From Solirubrobacter phytolaccae (GTDB lineage: Bacteria > Actinomycetota > Thermoleophilia > Solirubrobacterales > Solirubrobacteraceae), in contig NZ_JAPDDP010000003.1 of assembly GCF_027587195.1 (NCBI RefSeq), positions 1-64,000 of the forward strand: DNA of 64,000 nt. Reading direction: 5' to 3'. Shown piece by piece: positions 26,229 to 34,777 of this stretch. The notes beneath the pieces are model-generated. The model saw nothing but the letters and a program-made list of their open reading frames with translations, searched no databases and was not told where the DNA came from. Position numbers and translations under genes: made by a program. Position 1 is the first letter of the stretch. Each line of letters opens with the position of its first letter.

Positions 26229-27366
26229 TCTGCACGCGGCCGCTCTGGACGCGGATCGTGCGGTTCCCGTGCAGCAGCTCCAGCAGCTCGTCGCCGACGA
26301 GCTCCCGGCGCCAGCCGCGCAGCGTGCGCACGTCGGGCTCAGTCTGCTTGCGCCGCGCGGCGACCACGATCGGCGACAGGTCCGCGCGGGCCGCGATCAG
26401 CTCATAGGCCAGCCCGGCCTCCTGCGCGCGGGAGCGCACCAGGGACTCGGCCAGCGCGATCACCGGACCGTCGGCGGCCTCCGTCGGCGAGCGGTCGCCC
26501 TCTTCGAGCTTGATCGGCTCGGCGCCCTTGCCCACCTCGATCGCGGCCATCAGGTCGTCACCACGGCGGCGGACGACGTCGGGCGTGATCCCGCGGATCT
26601 GCGCCAGGTCGCGGCGGGTCGCAGGTTGGCGCTTGGCCAGCTCGACCACGGTCGGATCACGGACCACGGCGCCGACCGGGCGGTCCTCCTTGGAGGCGGT
26701 GCGCTCACGCCAGGCCGTGATCGCCTGCGCGACGGCGCGCTCCTTCGGGTCCAGCCCGCTCACGCGCGGGAGCCGGCGCCAGACCTCGTTCGGGTCGCGC
26801 TCGTCGGTCGCCTCGGCGATCACCACGCACTCCTCGCGCGCCCACTCGAGCCGGCCGCGCTCACTCAGACGACGCTGGATGTCGTCCGCGAGCGGCATCA
26901 GGTGCTCGACGTCGCCGCGCGCGTACTTCATCTGCTCCTCGGTCAGCGGACGCGCGTCCCAGCGCGTGAAGCTCGCGGTCTTCGGGAGCCGGATCCGCAG
27001 CACGTCGTGCAGCAGGCCGTTGTAGCCGGCCTGCGCGCTGAAGCCCGCGAAGCCCGCCGCGACCTGCGTGTCGAAGACGTTCGTGAACGTCGTCTTCCAC
27101 TCGCGCCGCAGGATCGCCACATCCTGGCGACCGGCGTGGAGCACGATCTCGATCGCCGGGTCGGCGAGGACCTCCGCGAGCGGCGTCGGGTCGAACGTCG
27201 ACGTCAGCGGGTCCAGTACCTCGACGTGCTCGCCGACCACGATCTGCACGAGGCAGAGCAGGGGCCGATAGCGGCCCTCGGGCATGAACTCGGTATCCAG
27301 GCCGAGCCGTCCTTCCGCCTTCGCCATGTCGGCGAGGCGGTCTACCTCCGTCTGCAATTCCTGCAT
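26212..27366 (-). CDS. rnd: Ribonuclease D
   Basis: 384 residues. The DEDD exonuclease motif I is LGLDTEFMPEG with Asp24 and Glu26; motif II is near VLHAGRQDVAILR; motif III is YARGDVEHLMPL. Two HRDC-like helical domains follow (about 210-380, e.g. AITAWRERTASKEDRPVGAV), as usual for RNase D. It trims tRNA 3' ends. No odd feature, and it is a stand-alone minus-strand gene in front of nothing obvious. The L,D-transpeptidase gene lies upstream. Confidence 0.9.
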   Translation of the reverse strand: MQELQTEVDRLADMAKAEGRLGLDTEFMPEGRYRPLLCLVQIVVGEHVEVLDPLTSTFDPTPLAEVLADPAIEIVLHAGRQDVAILRREWKTTFTNVFDTQVAAGFAGFSAQAGYNGLLHDVLRIRLPKTASFTRWDARPLTEEQMKYARGDVEHLMPLADDIQRRLSERGRLEWAREECVVIAEATDERDPNEVWRRLPRVSGLDPKERAVAQAITAWRERTASKEDRPVGAVVRDPTVVELAKRQPATRRDLAQIRGITPDVVRRRGDDLMAAIEVGKGAEPIKLEEGDRSPTEAADGPVIALAESLVRSRAQEAGLAYELIAARADLSPIVVAARRKQTEPDVRTLRGWRRELVGDELLELLHGNRTIRVQSGRVQITPSE

Positions 27367-27404
27367 GCTTGCGCGACCCTATCCGGGCGCGAGCGCGCCG
27401 TGTG

Positions 27405-28388
27405 TCAGTTTCCGATCAGGACCGGCGTGCCGACGGGCACACGCGGATACAGGTCGACGACGTCCGGCACGGTCATGCGGATGCACCCGTGCGACGCGCG
27501 CGAGCCGATCGAGCCCGGAGCGCCGGTGCCGTGGATGCCGACGCCGTTGACGATGCCCATCCAGCGCGCCTTCAGGGGATTCTCGGACGAGCCGCCCGGC
27601 ACGACCTCGTTGCGGTAGGCACCGGCCCACGGCGAGTCGGGCGCCGTCCAGGCGGGGTTCACGGCCTTGTTCTGAATCGAGTAGCGACCCGTCGGCGTGG
27701 AATAACCTGGCGCGCCGACCGCCACGCCGTAGGTCTTCGAGAGCTTGAGGTTCTTGAACAGGCGGAGCTTGAAGTTGCCGCGGTCGATCGTGACGATCGT
27801 GTTGTAGGCCTTGCCCAGGCTGCCCGTCGTGATCTTCGGCTTGACGGCCACCGGCTCGATCTGGAGCTTGCGGACCGCCGCCGGGTCGCCCAGCGTCGTG
27901 GAGACGAGGGTCACGAGCGCCGTCTTGTCGATCGAGCGCCCGTCGCGGTGCTCGACCTTCGCGATCTTGGTCAGCTTGATGTCCACACGCGCGTCCCGCG
28001 GAGCCACGTACACGCCCTTCGCGACCTTGTCGGCGTAGGCCTCGACCTTGGCCTTCTTGAAGGTCACGTACAGCGGCACGTTGACCGGGCCCGTGTGCGG
28101 GGCCACGCCGGCGTTGTAGGCGCGGCGGGCCGACTTGGACGCGCTGAAGCTGAAGCCGAGCTCGTTGGTGCGCACCAGGAAGCGACGCCCGGCGACGCGC
28201 GTCGACAGCGGGCTGTTCATGCCCTGCTTGGCCAGGAACGCGATCTTGTTGGTCGCCTCGGTCAGCGTGAGGTTCGACACGTCGATGCCGCCGGCCGCGA
28301 CACCGGGGGCGATGCGCGGATCGGCTGCGTGCGCCGACGGGGCGGCGATGGTCAGCGAGGCTAGGGTCAGCAGCAAGATCCGGCGCAT
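27405..28388 (-). CDS. L,D-transpeptidase (YkuD) with putative peptidoglycan-binding domain
   Basis: 327 residues from the ATG at 28388, with a signal peptide (MRRILLLTLASLTIAAPSAHA). Residues 25-200 form a VanW/YoaR-type putative peptidoglycan-binding region (GGIDVSNLTLTEATNKIAFL). The YkuD catalytic domain (about 210-325) has HGTGAPGSIGSRASHGCIRM, with the catalytic Cys in SHGCIRM. It forms 3-3 crosslinks or attaches proteins to peptidoglycan. It is exported. The 110 bases upstream contain an AAGATC/GATCTT inverted repeat at 28435-28454 of unknown meaning. Confidence 0.9.
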   Translation of the reverse strand: MRRILLLTLASLTIAAPSAHAADPRIAPGVAAGGIDVSNLTLTEATNKIAFLAKQGMNSPLSTRVAGRRFLVRTNELGFSFSASKSARRAYNAGVAPHTGPVNVPLYVTFKKAKVEAYADKVAKGVYVAPRDARVDIKLTKIAKVEHRDGRSIDKTALVTLVSTTLGDPAAVRKLQIEPVAVKPKITTGSLGKAYNTIVTIDRGNFKLRLFKNLKLSKTYGVAVGAPGYSTPTGRYSIQNKAVNPAWTAPDSPWAGAYRNEVVPGGSSENPLKARWMGIVNGVGIHGTGAPGSIGSRASHGCIRMTVPDVVDLYPRVPVGTPVLIGN

Positions 28389-28473
28389 GGGCAAAAAGCC
28401 TAGCCGGACCTCGAACGTTGCAACTTATCTGCCGAAGATCCGCGAAGCGATCTTTGAAATCTGATCGCTTAGC

Positions 28474-28488
28474 GCCGACGCAGTCGGC
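28474..28488 (-). terminator. Short hairpin after the alpha/beta hydrolase gene
   Basis: GCCGAC (28474-28479) and GTCGGC (28483-28488) form a 6-bp stem with a 3-base loop just after the stop of the minus-strand hydrolase gene. A T-rich tail is lacking, so terminator function is uncertain. Confidence 0.3.
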
Positions 28489-28498
28489 TGCTGCGACA

Positions 28499-29344
28499 TC
28501 AGATCCCGAACGGAAGCAGAAGCTCCACCAAGCGGCCGGTCGCCTCGAGCTGCGGGTGATGACCGCAGCCCTCGATCAGCTCGACCTGCGTGGTGGGCAG
28601 CGCGTCGAGCGCCATGCGCGCGTCCGTGTGCGGGAGCATCCGGTCGTAGGCGCCCCAGACGAGCAGCACCGGGCAGCGGATGCCGACGAGGTCGAACGGC
28701 GCGTTGGCGAGCTCGGGGGCCAGCTTGCGGCCGGACTCGAGCAGCGCGGCGACGTCCGCGCGGGTCTCGCTGTCGACGCCGAACGCGTCGACCACGGCCC
28801 GCTGCGCGTCGCTGAACGCGAGCCGCCGGTGCGCGCCCTTCTGCCCGCGGCGGAGCAGCTCACCCGGAACCGGGACCGGCATCGACAGCAGCCGGCGGAC
28901 GATCGGGTCCTCCTCGATCGGGTCGAACCAGGACGGCATCTCGAGGCCGTCCGGCGCGACCGGGACGACGCCCGCGAGCTTGAGGTCGCCCGGGTGCTCG
29001 GCCAGCCGCAACGCCAGGCAGCCGCCCAGCGAGGAGCCCGCGATCACGACCGGCTCGTCGTTCGCCCACGTGCGCACGAGCTCTGAGGCGAAGACGTCGA
29101 GCTGCGGCAGCACGGCGCCGGGGGCGAGCGGGGTCGCCTCGCCGAAGCCGGGAAGGTCGACGGCGATCGCGCGCCGCTCGCGCGCGGCGAGCTCGAGCAG
29201 GAGCGGACGCCAGGTGTCCGCGGAGTGGCTCCAGCCGTGGAGCAGGACGATGCCCGGACCGTCTCCGGCCACCTCGAGCGCGCGCGTCATGTGACCGGCC
29301 AACTCAACGCGGTGCTCGAAGACGGTGGGCATGTCCAGAGGCAT
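28499..29344 (-). CDS. Alpha/beta-fold hydrolase
   Basis: 281 residues. The oxyanion turn LLHGWSHS, the nucleophile elbow IAGSSLGG with the catalytic Ser, the acid in VWGAYDRMLP and the His in GCGHHPQLE complete the catalytic triad. It is soluble, with no signal. The family contains epoxide hydrolases, esterases and C-C hydrolases; the substrate is not readable. An ATG at 29332 is a possible shorter start. It is not obviously linked to its neighbours. Confidence 0.82.
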   Translation of the reverse strand: MPLDMPTVFEHRVELAGHMTRALEVAGDGPGIVLLHGWSHSADTWRPLLLELAARERRAIAVDLPGFGEATPLAPGAVLPQLDVFASELVRTWANDEPVVIAGSSLGGCLALRLAEHPGDLKLAGVVPVAPDGLEMPSWFDPIEEDPIVRRLLSMPVPVPGELLRRGQKGAHRRLAFSDAQRAVVDAFGVDSETRADVAALLESGRKLAPELANAPFDLVGIRCPVLLVWGAYDRMLPHTDARMALDALPTTQVELIEGCGHHPQLEATGRLVELLLPFGI

Positions 29345-29390
29345 ACCCGCTCATCGGCAGTCAGTGACACGCTGTCAAGTCGGGGCCACT

Positions 29391-30086
29391 ATGTTGGACG
29401 AAATGAGCGACCCGGACGAGTCGGCCCGCCCGCCCGCATCGCTCCTCGAGCGACTGCGCGCCGACCCGGTCCGCGCACCCGAGCATCTGGCTCTGGCGGC
29501 CGCCGATCAGTTCGGCCCGCCGGCCGCGGCGTGGGCGCACCGGCAGCGCAACGTGTTCGGCAAGCACCCCGTCGAGCTCGGCGAGATGGCGCGCAAGCGT
29601 CACGCGAACTTGGCGAGTGCCGAAGGCGCCGCGGCCGGCGTAGGTGGGCTCGTGACCCTCGTGCCCGACCTGGTCGCGCTGGCGTGGCTGCAGTCACGGA
29701 TGGTGTTCTTCATCGCCGGGGGCTACGGCTGGGACCCGCGTGACCCGATGCGCCCCGCGGAGCTGCTCGCGCTGACCGGCCTGTACGCGGACCCGGCGGG
29801 CGCGCGCGTGGCGCTCGACGGCGCGGGCGCGAGCGTGGCCGAGCATTGGGTCGGCTCCAAGCTCCAGCGCGACGAGGCGGTCGCCTCCAAGCTGCTGAAG
29901 ATGGTCGGCAAGAGCGGGGCCAAGAAGGTCGCGGGCAAGCTCATCCCGGGCTTCGCGATCGCCTTCAGCGCCGTCTCGAACCGGCGCGACACGAACGCGC
30001 TCGGCAAGCGCGCGACCGGCTTCTACGGCGGCACCGTGGCGCCGATGTACCGCGACGCGATGCCGCAGTCCCAGCTCCCCCGCTGA
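29391..30086 (+). CDS. EcsC-like protein
   Basis: 231 residues from the ATG at 29391 (ATG at 29403 is an alternative). The central segment GVGGLVTLVPDLVALAWLQSRMVFFIAGGYGWDP fits the EcsC family: a moderately hydrophobic helical protein encoded near ABC transporters in Bacillus. Its role is unknown; none of the transporter partners is nearby here. A Gly/Lys-rich stretch (KSGAKKVAGKLIPG) precedes the hydrophobic end. Confidence 0.6.
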   Translation: MLDEMSDPDESARPPASLLERLRADPVRAPEHLALAAADQFGPPAAAWAHRQRNVFGKHPVELGEMARKRHANLASAEGAAAGVGGLVTLVPDLVALAWLQSRMVFFIAGGYGWDPRDPMRPAELLALTGLYADPAGARVALDGAGASVAEHWVGSKLQRDEAVASKLLKMVGKSGAKKVAGKLIPGFAIAFSAVSNRRDTNALGKRATGFYGGTVAPMYRDAMPQSQLPR

Positions 30087-30134
30087 CCGCGCTCGCAGGT
30101 TTCGTCCGGACCAGGACCTAGGGTTCCGCTTCCA

Positions 30135-31025
30135 ATGCGCGTCCGCGACCTCACCCCCGGGCAGGAGATCGACCAGGTCCTGATGGTCCGGACGAGCGAC
30201 GCGCGGCGCGTGATCTTGGGCGACCGCACGGGCACGTTGGAGTGCCCGCCGTGCGAGATCGCCGCGGGCACGTGCGTGCGCGTGTCCGGCACGGTCGAAC
30301 CCCGCGGTCGGCTGGCGGTGCGCGCGGTGCGTGACGCCGTACCCGGCGAGTACGACCTGGATGACCTGCTGGACGGCCCGCGGATCCCCGTGGACCGGAT
30401 GGAGGCCGACCTGCGCGCGCTGATCGAGACGATCCAGTGCGACCACCTGCGCGGCCTGCTGGACCGCGTGTTCGGCGTGGGTTCGGCGACGTGGGAGCAG
30501 TTCCGCGAGGCCCCGGCCGCGAAGCGCTTCCACCAGGCCTACCGGCACGGGCTGCTCGAGCACTCGCTGACGGTGGCGCAGGGCGTCTCGGCCATCAGCG
30601 CGACGTTCGGGGGCGTGGACCGCGACGTCGCCGTGACGGGCGCGCTGCTGCACGACATCGGCAAGCTCGACGCCTACACGTCGGACCCGCTCGCGATCGA
30701 CATGACCGACCTGGGCAAGCTCCAGGGCGAGATCCCGCTCGGCTACTACCGCGTGCGCCGGATCATCGAGGACCTGCCCGGGTTCCCGTCGGAGCTCGCG
30801 GTCGCCGTGCTGCACATCATCCTCAGCCACCACGGCCAGCTCGAGCACGGCTCGCCGGTCGTGCCGTGCACGCGCGAGGCCACGCTCGTGCACATGATCG
30901 ACAACCTCGGGGGCCGGCTCGGGTCGTTCGACCGGCTCGAGAAGGAGCTCCCCGAGGGCTCCGCGTGGTCCGGCTGGGATCGGGCTCTCGGCGGGGGCGC
31001 GTGGTTCGCGTCCCGCGCCGCTTAG
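30135..31025 (+). CDS. YhaM-like 3'-5' exoribonuclease/HD-domain phosphohydrolase
   Basis: 296 residues. Residues 1-75 form an OB-fold (VLMVRTSDARRVILGDRTG, VRVSGTVEPRG) and 120-290 an HD domain: YRHGLLEHSLTV, GALLHDIGKLDAY (His-Asp), ILSHHGQLEHGSP and the last Asp in HMIDNLGG. The order OB then HD is that of YhaM, an RNase of Gram-positive bacteria. It overlaps the stop of convergent rmlA by four bases. The family is clear, the RNA substrate is inferred. Confidence 0.82.
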   Translation: MRVRDLTPGQEIDQVLMVRTSDARRVILGDRTGTLECPPCEIAAGTCVRVSGTVEPRGRLAVRAVRDAVPGEYDLDDLLDGPRIPVDRMEADLRALIETIQCDHLRGLLDRVFGVGSATWEQFREAPAAKRFHQAYRHGLLEHSLTVAQGVSAISATFGGVDRDVAVTGALLHDIGKLDAYTSDPLAIDMTDLGKLQGEIPLGYYRVRRIIEDLPGFPSELAVAVLHIILSHHGQLEHGSPVVPCTREATLVHMIDNLGGRLGSFDRLEKELPEGSAWSGWDRALGGGAWFASRAA

Positions 31026-32098
31026 AGGATTCCGATCTCCGACGAGTCGCCGACCATGAAACGGTAGGCGCGCGGCTGGCTCTGGCCGCGGACGATCTTC
31101 ACGTCACGGCCCAGCAGGCTGGACTCCATCCGCCCGTCGAGGCCGCGGACCTCGGAGTTCTCGAGCAGGATCGAGTGCTCCACCTCGGAGGAGTCGATCG
31201 TGCAGTGCCGGCCGACGGCGGTGTACGGGCCGACGTAGGCGTCGACCAGGCGCGCGCCGGCGCCGATGATCGCGGGGCCGCGGACGGTGCTGCGCTCGAG
31301 CACGGCGCCCGGCTCGACGATCACGCGGCCTTCGATCTGCGAGTCGATCAGCTGGCCGTCGACCTTCTGCTCGACGGTCTCCAGGATCAGGCGGTTCGCC
31401 TCGAGCATGTCGGCGAGGCGGCCGGTGTCCTTCCACCAGCCGCGGACGACGTGGGACTCGACCGGCGCGCCGACGTCCACGAGCCACTGGATCGCGTCCG
31501 TGATCTCGAGCTCACCGCGCGGGGACGGCTGGATCGACTTCGCGGCCTCGTGGATGCGCGGCGTGAACATGTACACGCCGACGAGCGCAAGGTCCGTGGC
31601 GGGCTCGGCGGGCTTCTCGACGAGGCGGGTGACGCTGCCGTCGGCGGCCAGCTCGGCGACGCCGTAGTTCTGCGGGTCGGGCACCTGCGTGAGCAGGATC
31701 AGCGCCTCGGGCTTGTTCGAGCGGAAGTTGTCGACCAGGTCCTCGATACCGCCCTGCAGGAGGTTGTCGCCGAGGTACATGACGAAGGGGTCGGTGCCCA
31801 GGAACGGCTCGGCGGTCAGCACCGCGTGCGCGAGCCCGAGCGGCGCGGACTGGGGGATGTACGTGATCTCCACGCCGAACTGCGAGCCGTCGCCCGCGGT
31901 CTCGCGGATCTCGTCGCCGGTCTCCGGCGCGATGATGATCCCGATCTGGCGGATGCCCGCCTTGGCCATCGCCTCGATGCCGTAGAACAGCACCGGCTTG
32001 TTCGCGACCGGGACGAGCTGCTTCGCCGACGTGTACGTGATCGGGCGAAGGCGTGTGCCCTTACCGCCCGAGAGAATCAGGCCCTTGAGCTGCTCCAT
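31022..32098 (-). CDS. rmlA: Glucose-1-phosphate thymidylyltransferase, long form (RmlA-like)
   Basis: 358 residues. The nucleotidyltransferase motif LILSGGKGTRLRPITYTSAK and GDNLLQGG are clear, with EKPAEP near residue 165. The C-terminal 100 residues are a left-handed beta-helix (VIVEPGAVLERSTVRGPAII), found in long-form RmlA/RffH-like proteins and in some nucleotidyltransferases with different sugar specificity. It would make dTDP-glucose, the substrate of RmlB (41.6 kb). The 5' end overlaps the MFS gene by 22 bases, so they share a transcript. rmlB and rmlD are 8.6 kb away. Confidence 0.82.
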   Translation of the reverse strand: MEQLKGLILSGGKGTRLRPITYTSAKQLVPVANKPVLFYGIEAMAKAGIRQIGIIIAPETGDEIRETAGDGSQFGVEITYIPQSAPLGLAHAVLTAEPFLGTDPFVMYLGDNLLQGGIEDLVDNFRSNKPEALILLTQVPDPQNYGVAELAADGSVTRLVEKPAEPATDLALVGVYMFTPRIHEAAKSIQPSPRGELEITDAIQWLVDVGAPVESHVVRGWWKDTGRLADMLEANRLILETVEQKVDGQLIDSQIEGRVIVEPGAVLERSTVRGPAIIGAGARLVDAYVGPYTAVGRHCTIDSSEVEHSILLENSEVRGLDGRMESSLLGRDVKIVRGQSQPRAYRFMVGDSSEIGIL

Positions 32099-33309
32099 GG
32101 GAGCGGCAGGCTAGCGTGGCGGACCGTCTGGAAGGCTCCCCATGCGGCCAGCGCGAGCAGCGGCGTGAGCGCGAGTCGGTAGTCCAGGTGCACCGAGACG
32201 AGCAGGCCGATCGCCGCCTGGCCGATGATCGCCGCGCCGAAGCCGCCGATGTTGACCATGCTCGACGCGCTCCCGCCGCCCTCGCGGGCGAGGTCGAACG
32301 CGAGCATGCTGGCCGCGCCACCGAAGGCCGCCGCGGCGAGCACGAACGCGATCAGCGCGAGCGGCGGATGCCCGCCCGGCCAGCCGAGGAGCACGGCCAG
32401 CCCGGTCGCCGTGGTGAGGGCGACGCCGCTGGACAGCGCGCCGCGGACCTGCGGGTTGCGACCGACGAGCAGCCCGAGCATCGGCGCCGAGAGGCCGAAG
32501 ACGATCACGGCGCCGGCGAGCAGCGTGGCGGCCGTGGCGGGCGAGACGCCCTGGCCCTCCACCAGGTACGGGTACGCCCAGAGGCCGGTGAGCGTGACGA
32601 ACGGCGCGTTGAGCGTGAAGTGCACCCACAGCCCGTGGCGCGTGCCCGGCGAGCGCCAGGCCCGGCGCAGCGCGGGCATGATCGGCGGGTGCTGCACGGG
32701 CGCGACGGTCTTGATCCGCAGCCCGGACGACGCGGGTGTCGCGGCCGGCTCGTCCGGCCGGTCCTGGATGCGGTTGACGGCGGCCAGCGCGAGCGCCGCG
32801 GTGAGGATGCCGCTGGCGGCGAACGTGGGCGTCCAGCCGATGCCGGACAGCGCGGCCGACAGCGGCGCCGTCGAGAGCAGCTGGCCGAACGCGCCGCAGG
32901 CGGCGGTCAACGCCGCGGCGAGCGCGTAGTGGCGCGCGGGCAACCAGTGCGCCGCGACCCGGAGGACGTTCAGGAACATGCACGCGTCGCCGATCCCGAC
33001 CAGCGCGCGGCCGACGATCGCCAGCTCGATCGACGGGCTGACCGCGAACAGCAGCTCCCCGACACCCATCGCCGTGAGCCCGAGCCCCAGCGACCGTCGC
33101 GGCCCGATCCGGTCCGCCAGCAGCCCCGCCGGGATCTGCATCAGCAGGTACATCGCCAGCTGCACGGTCGACAGCACCGCGATCGTGCCCGTGGTCACCC
33201 CGAACCGCTCGGCCGCATCGATCGACGCGACCCCCAGGCTCATCCGATGGAAGATCGCGACGAGGTAGAACGCCGCCGCCAGTGCCCACATTCGCCAAGC
33301 CGCGGTCAT
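32077..33309 (-). CDS. MFS transporter
   Basis: 410 residues from the ATG at 33309; a longer frame begins before the promoter. About 12 hydrophobic segments are seen, with motif A-like GLLADRIGPRRSLGLGL after TM2. It has the length and layout of 12-TMS MFS carriers of sugars, metabolites or drugs; the substrate is not readable. It is divergent from the GntR-type regulator 63 bases away and its 3' end overlaps rmlA by 22 bases. Confidence 0.82.
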   Translation of the reverse strand: MTAAWRMWALAAAFYLVAIFHRMSLGVASIDAAERFGVTTGTIAVLSTVQLAMYLLMQIPAGLLADRIGPRRSLGLGLTAMGVGELLFAVSPSIELAIVGRALVGIGDACMFLNVLRVAAHWLPARHYALAAALTAACGAFGQLLSTAPLSAALSGIGWTPTFAASGILTAALALAAVNRIQDRPDEPAATPASSGLRIKTVAPVQHPPIMPALRRAWRSPGTRHGLWVHFTLNAPFVTLTGLWAYPYLVEGQGVSPATAATLLAGAVIVFGLSAPMLGLLVGRNPQVRGALSSGVALTTATGLAVLLGWPGGHPPLALIAFVLAAAAFGGAASMLAFDLAREGGGSASSMVNIGGFGAAIIGQAAIGLLVSVHLDYRLALTPLLALAAWGAFQTVRHASLPLPWSSSRA

Positions 33310-33372
33310 GTACGCGCATAGTATCCAACATGTATGCATGACGTACACCACGCGTATGCGTAGAGTCCGCGC
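33310..33372. promoter_or_regulatory. MFS/GntR divergent control region
   Basis: The 63-base gap is AT-richer than its flanks. It holds TGTA (33331-33334) and TACA (33344-33347) around a TGCATGACG core, plus TACGCGCATA (33311-33320) and TATGCGTA (33355-33362), which are inverted relatives. These are candidate GntR operator halves. Confidence 0.35.
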
Positions 33373-34042
<670 letters not shown>

Positions 34043-34172
34043 TGATCACACCCGCGGGCGCCGCGTCAAGCAAACTCGCGCTTCGCGGCGAGCCCGCTTG
34101 ACCCGACGCGGCGGGCGTGATGCGGGCAGGTGAGGAGGGTTCCCCTCACTGAGTGAACGCTCAGGCGTTCAC
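34043..34172 (+). repeat. Dispersed hairpin element, copy A
   Basis: Main hairpin 34045-34121 carries GGGCGCCGCGTCAAG (34056-34070) and CTTGACCCGACGCGGC (34097-34112). Bases 34056-34112 match 61232-61288 on the opposite strand perfectly over 57 nt. Then GGGCAGGTGAGG... (34124-34151) is identical over 28 nt to 60944-60971. A last stem GTGAACGC/GCGTTCAC spans 34153-34172. The rest of the 346-base gap before the next gene (34173-34330) holds an inverted repeat at 34219-34260 and no ORF. Unknown function, probably transcription termination or mobile-like. Confidence 0.85.
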
Positions 34173-34330
34173 CTCGATTCGACCACAAGCGACCAGCCGC
34201 GCACGTGCCGTCGAGGTGATCCGTCAGTTGACCCCCCTGAGGGGCGTCAAGTGACGGATGACCCCACGAGGCGGTGTTCGTTTCGCTTTCGGCCCTCGCG
34301 AATCGCCCGACGCGGCGGCAGTGGGTGTGT

Positions 34331-34777
34331 TTACCCGGAGCCGTAGAGCTTGCGGTGGTCGAACGAGCTGATCGAGAGCACCTCGAACTGCAGCGCGACG
34401 CGCTTCGCAGCCACGCGCGCATCCACTTCAGAACCATCGCCGTAGCGGGCGCTCAACGCGTTGCCGATCTCAGCCACGAGCGTCGAATCGCGGTGCACCG
34501 CCGCCCGCGCCTTGACCATCACGCCCCGCAGCTGGTCGTACGAGTCGCCGGCCTCGACCTGCAGCGTGCACCGCGCGTCGCGCTCCAGGTTCACGACCTT
34601 CTGCGACTTGCCGTAGGTCCAGCCCCAGAGCTCGCCGTCGCGCACCACGAACCACAGCGGCATGAGGTGCGGAAACCCGTCGCGGCCCAGCGTCGCGACC
34701 GTCACCACCCGCTCCTCGTCCAAGAACGCGAGCACCTCGTCGGGCGACATCGCGATCTCGGCGCGGCGGTTGCTCAT
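34331..34777 (-). CDS. Pyridoxamine 5'-phosphate oxidase-like (PPOX/FDOR) protein
   Basis: 148 residues. The split-barrel pattern VVTVATLGRDGFPHLMPLWFVV at the start and KVVNLERDARCTLQVE in the middle fit the PPOX-class flavin or F420-dependent enzymes. These reduce or oxidise small substrates in actinobacteria; F420 use is an inference. The gene overlaps the PafBC-type regulator gene by ATGA and is its downstream... upstream partner on the minus strand: the regulator lies first, then this gene. Confidence 0.8.
   Translation of the reverse strand: MSNRRAEIAMSPDEVLAFLDEERVVTVATLGRDGFPHLMPLWFVVRDGELWGWTYGKSQKVVNLERDARCTLQVEAGDSYDQLRGVMVKARAAVHRDSTLVAEIGNALSARYGDGSEVDARVAAKRVALQFEVLSISSFDHRKLYGSG

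Noticed and set aside
28389-28498. tRNA or riboswitch in the gap upstream of the L,D-transpeptidase gene
   Set aside because: Only short inverted repeats are present; no cloverleaf or conserved riboswitch core.
30437-32182. Open frame of 581 codons on the + strand
   Set aside because: Crosses YhaM and rmlA in another frame, no domain and no start signal.
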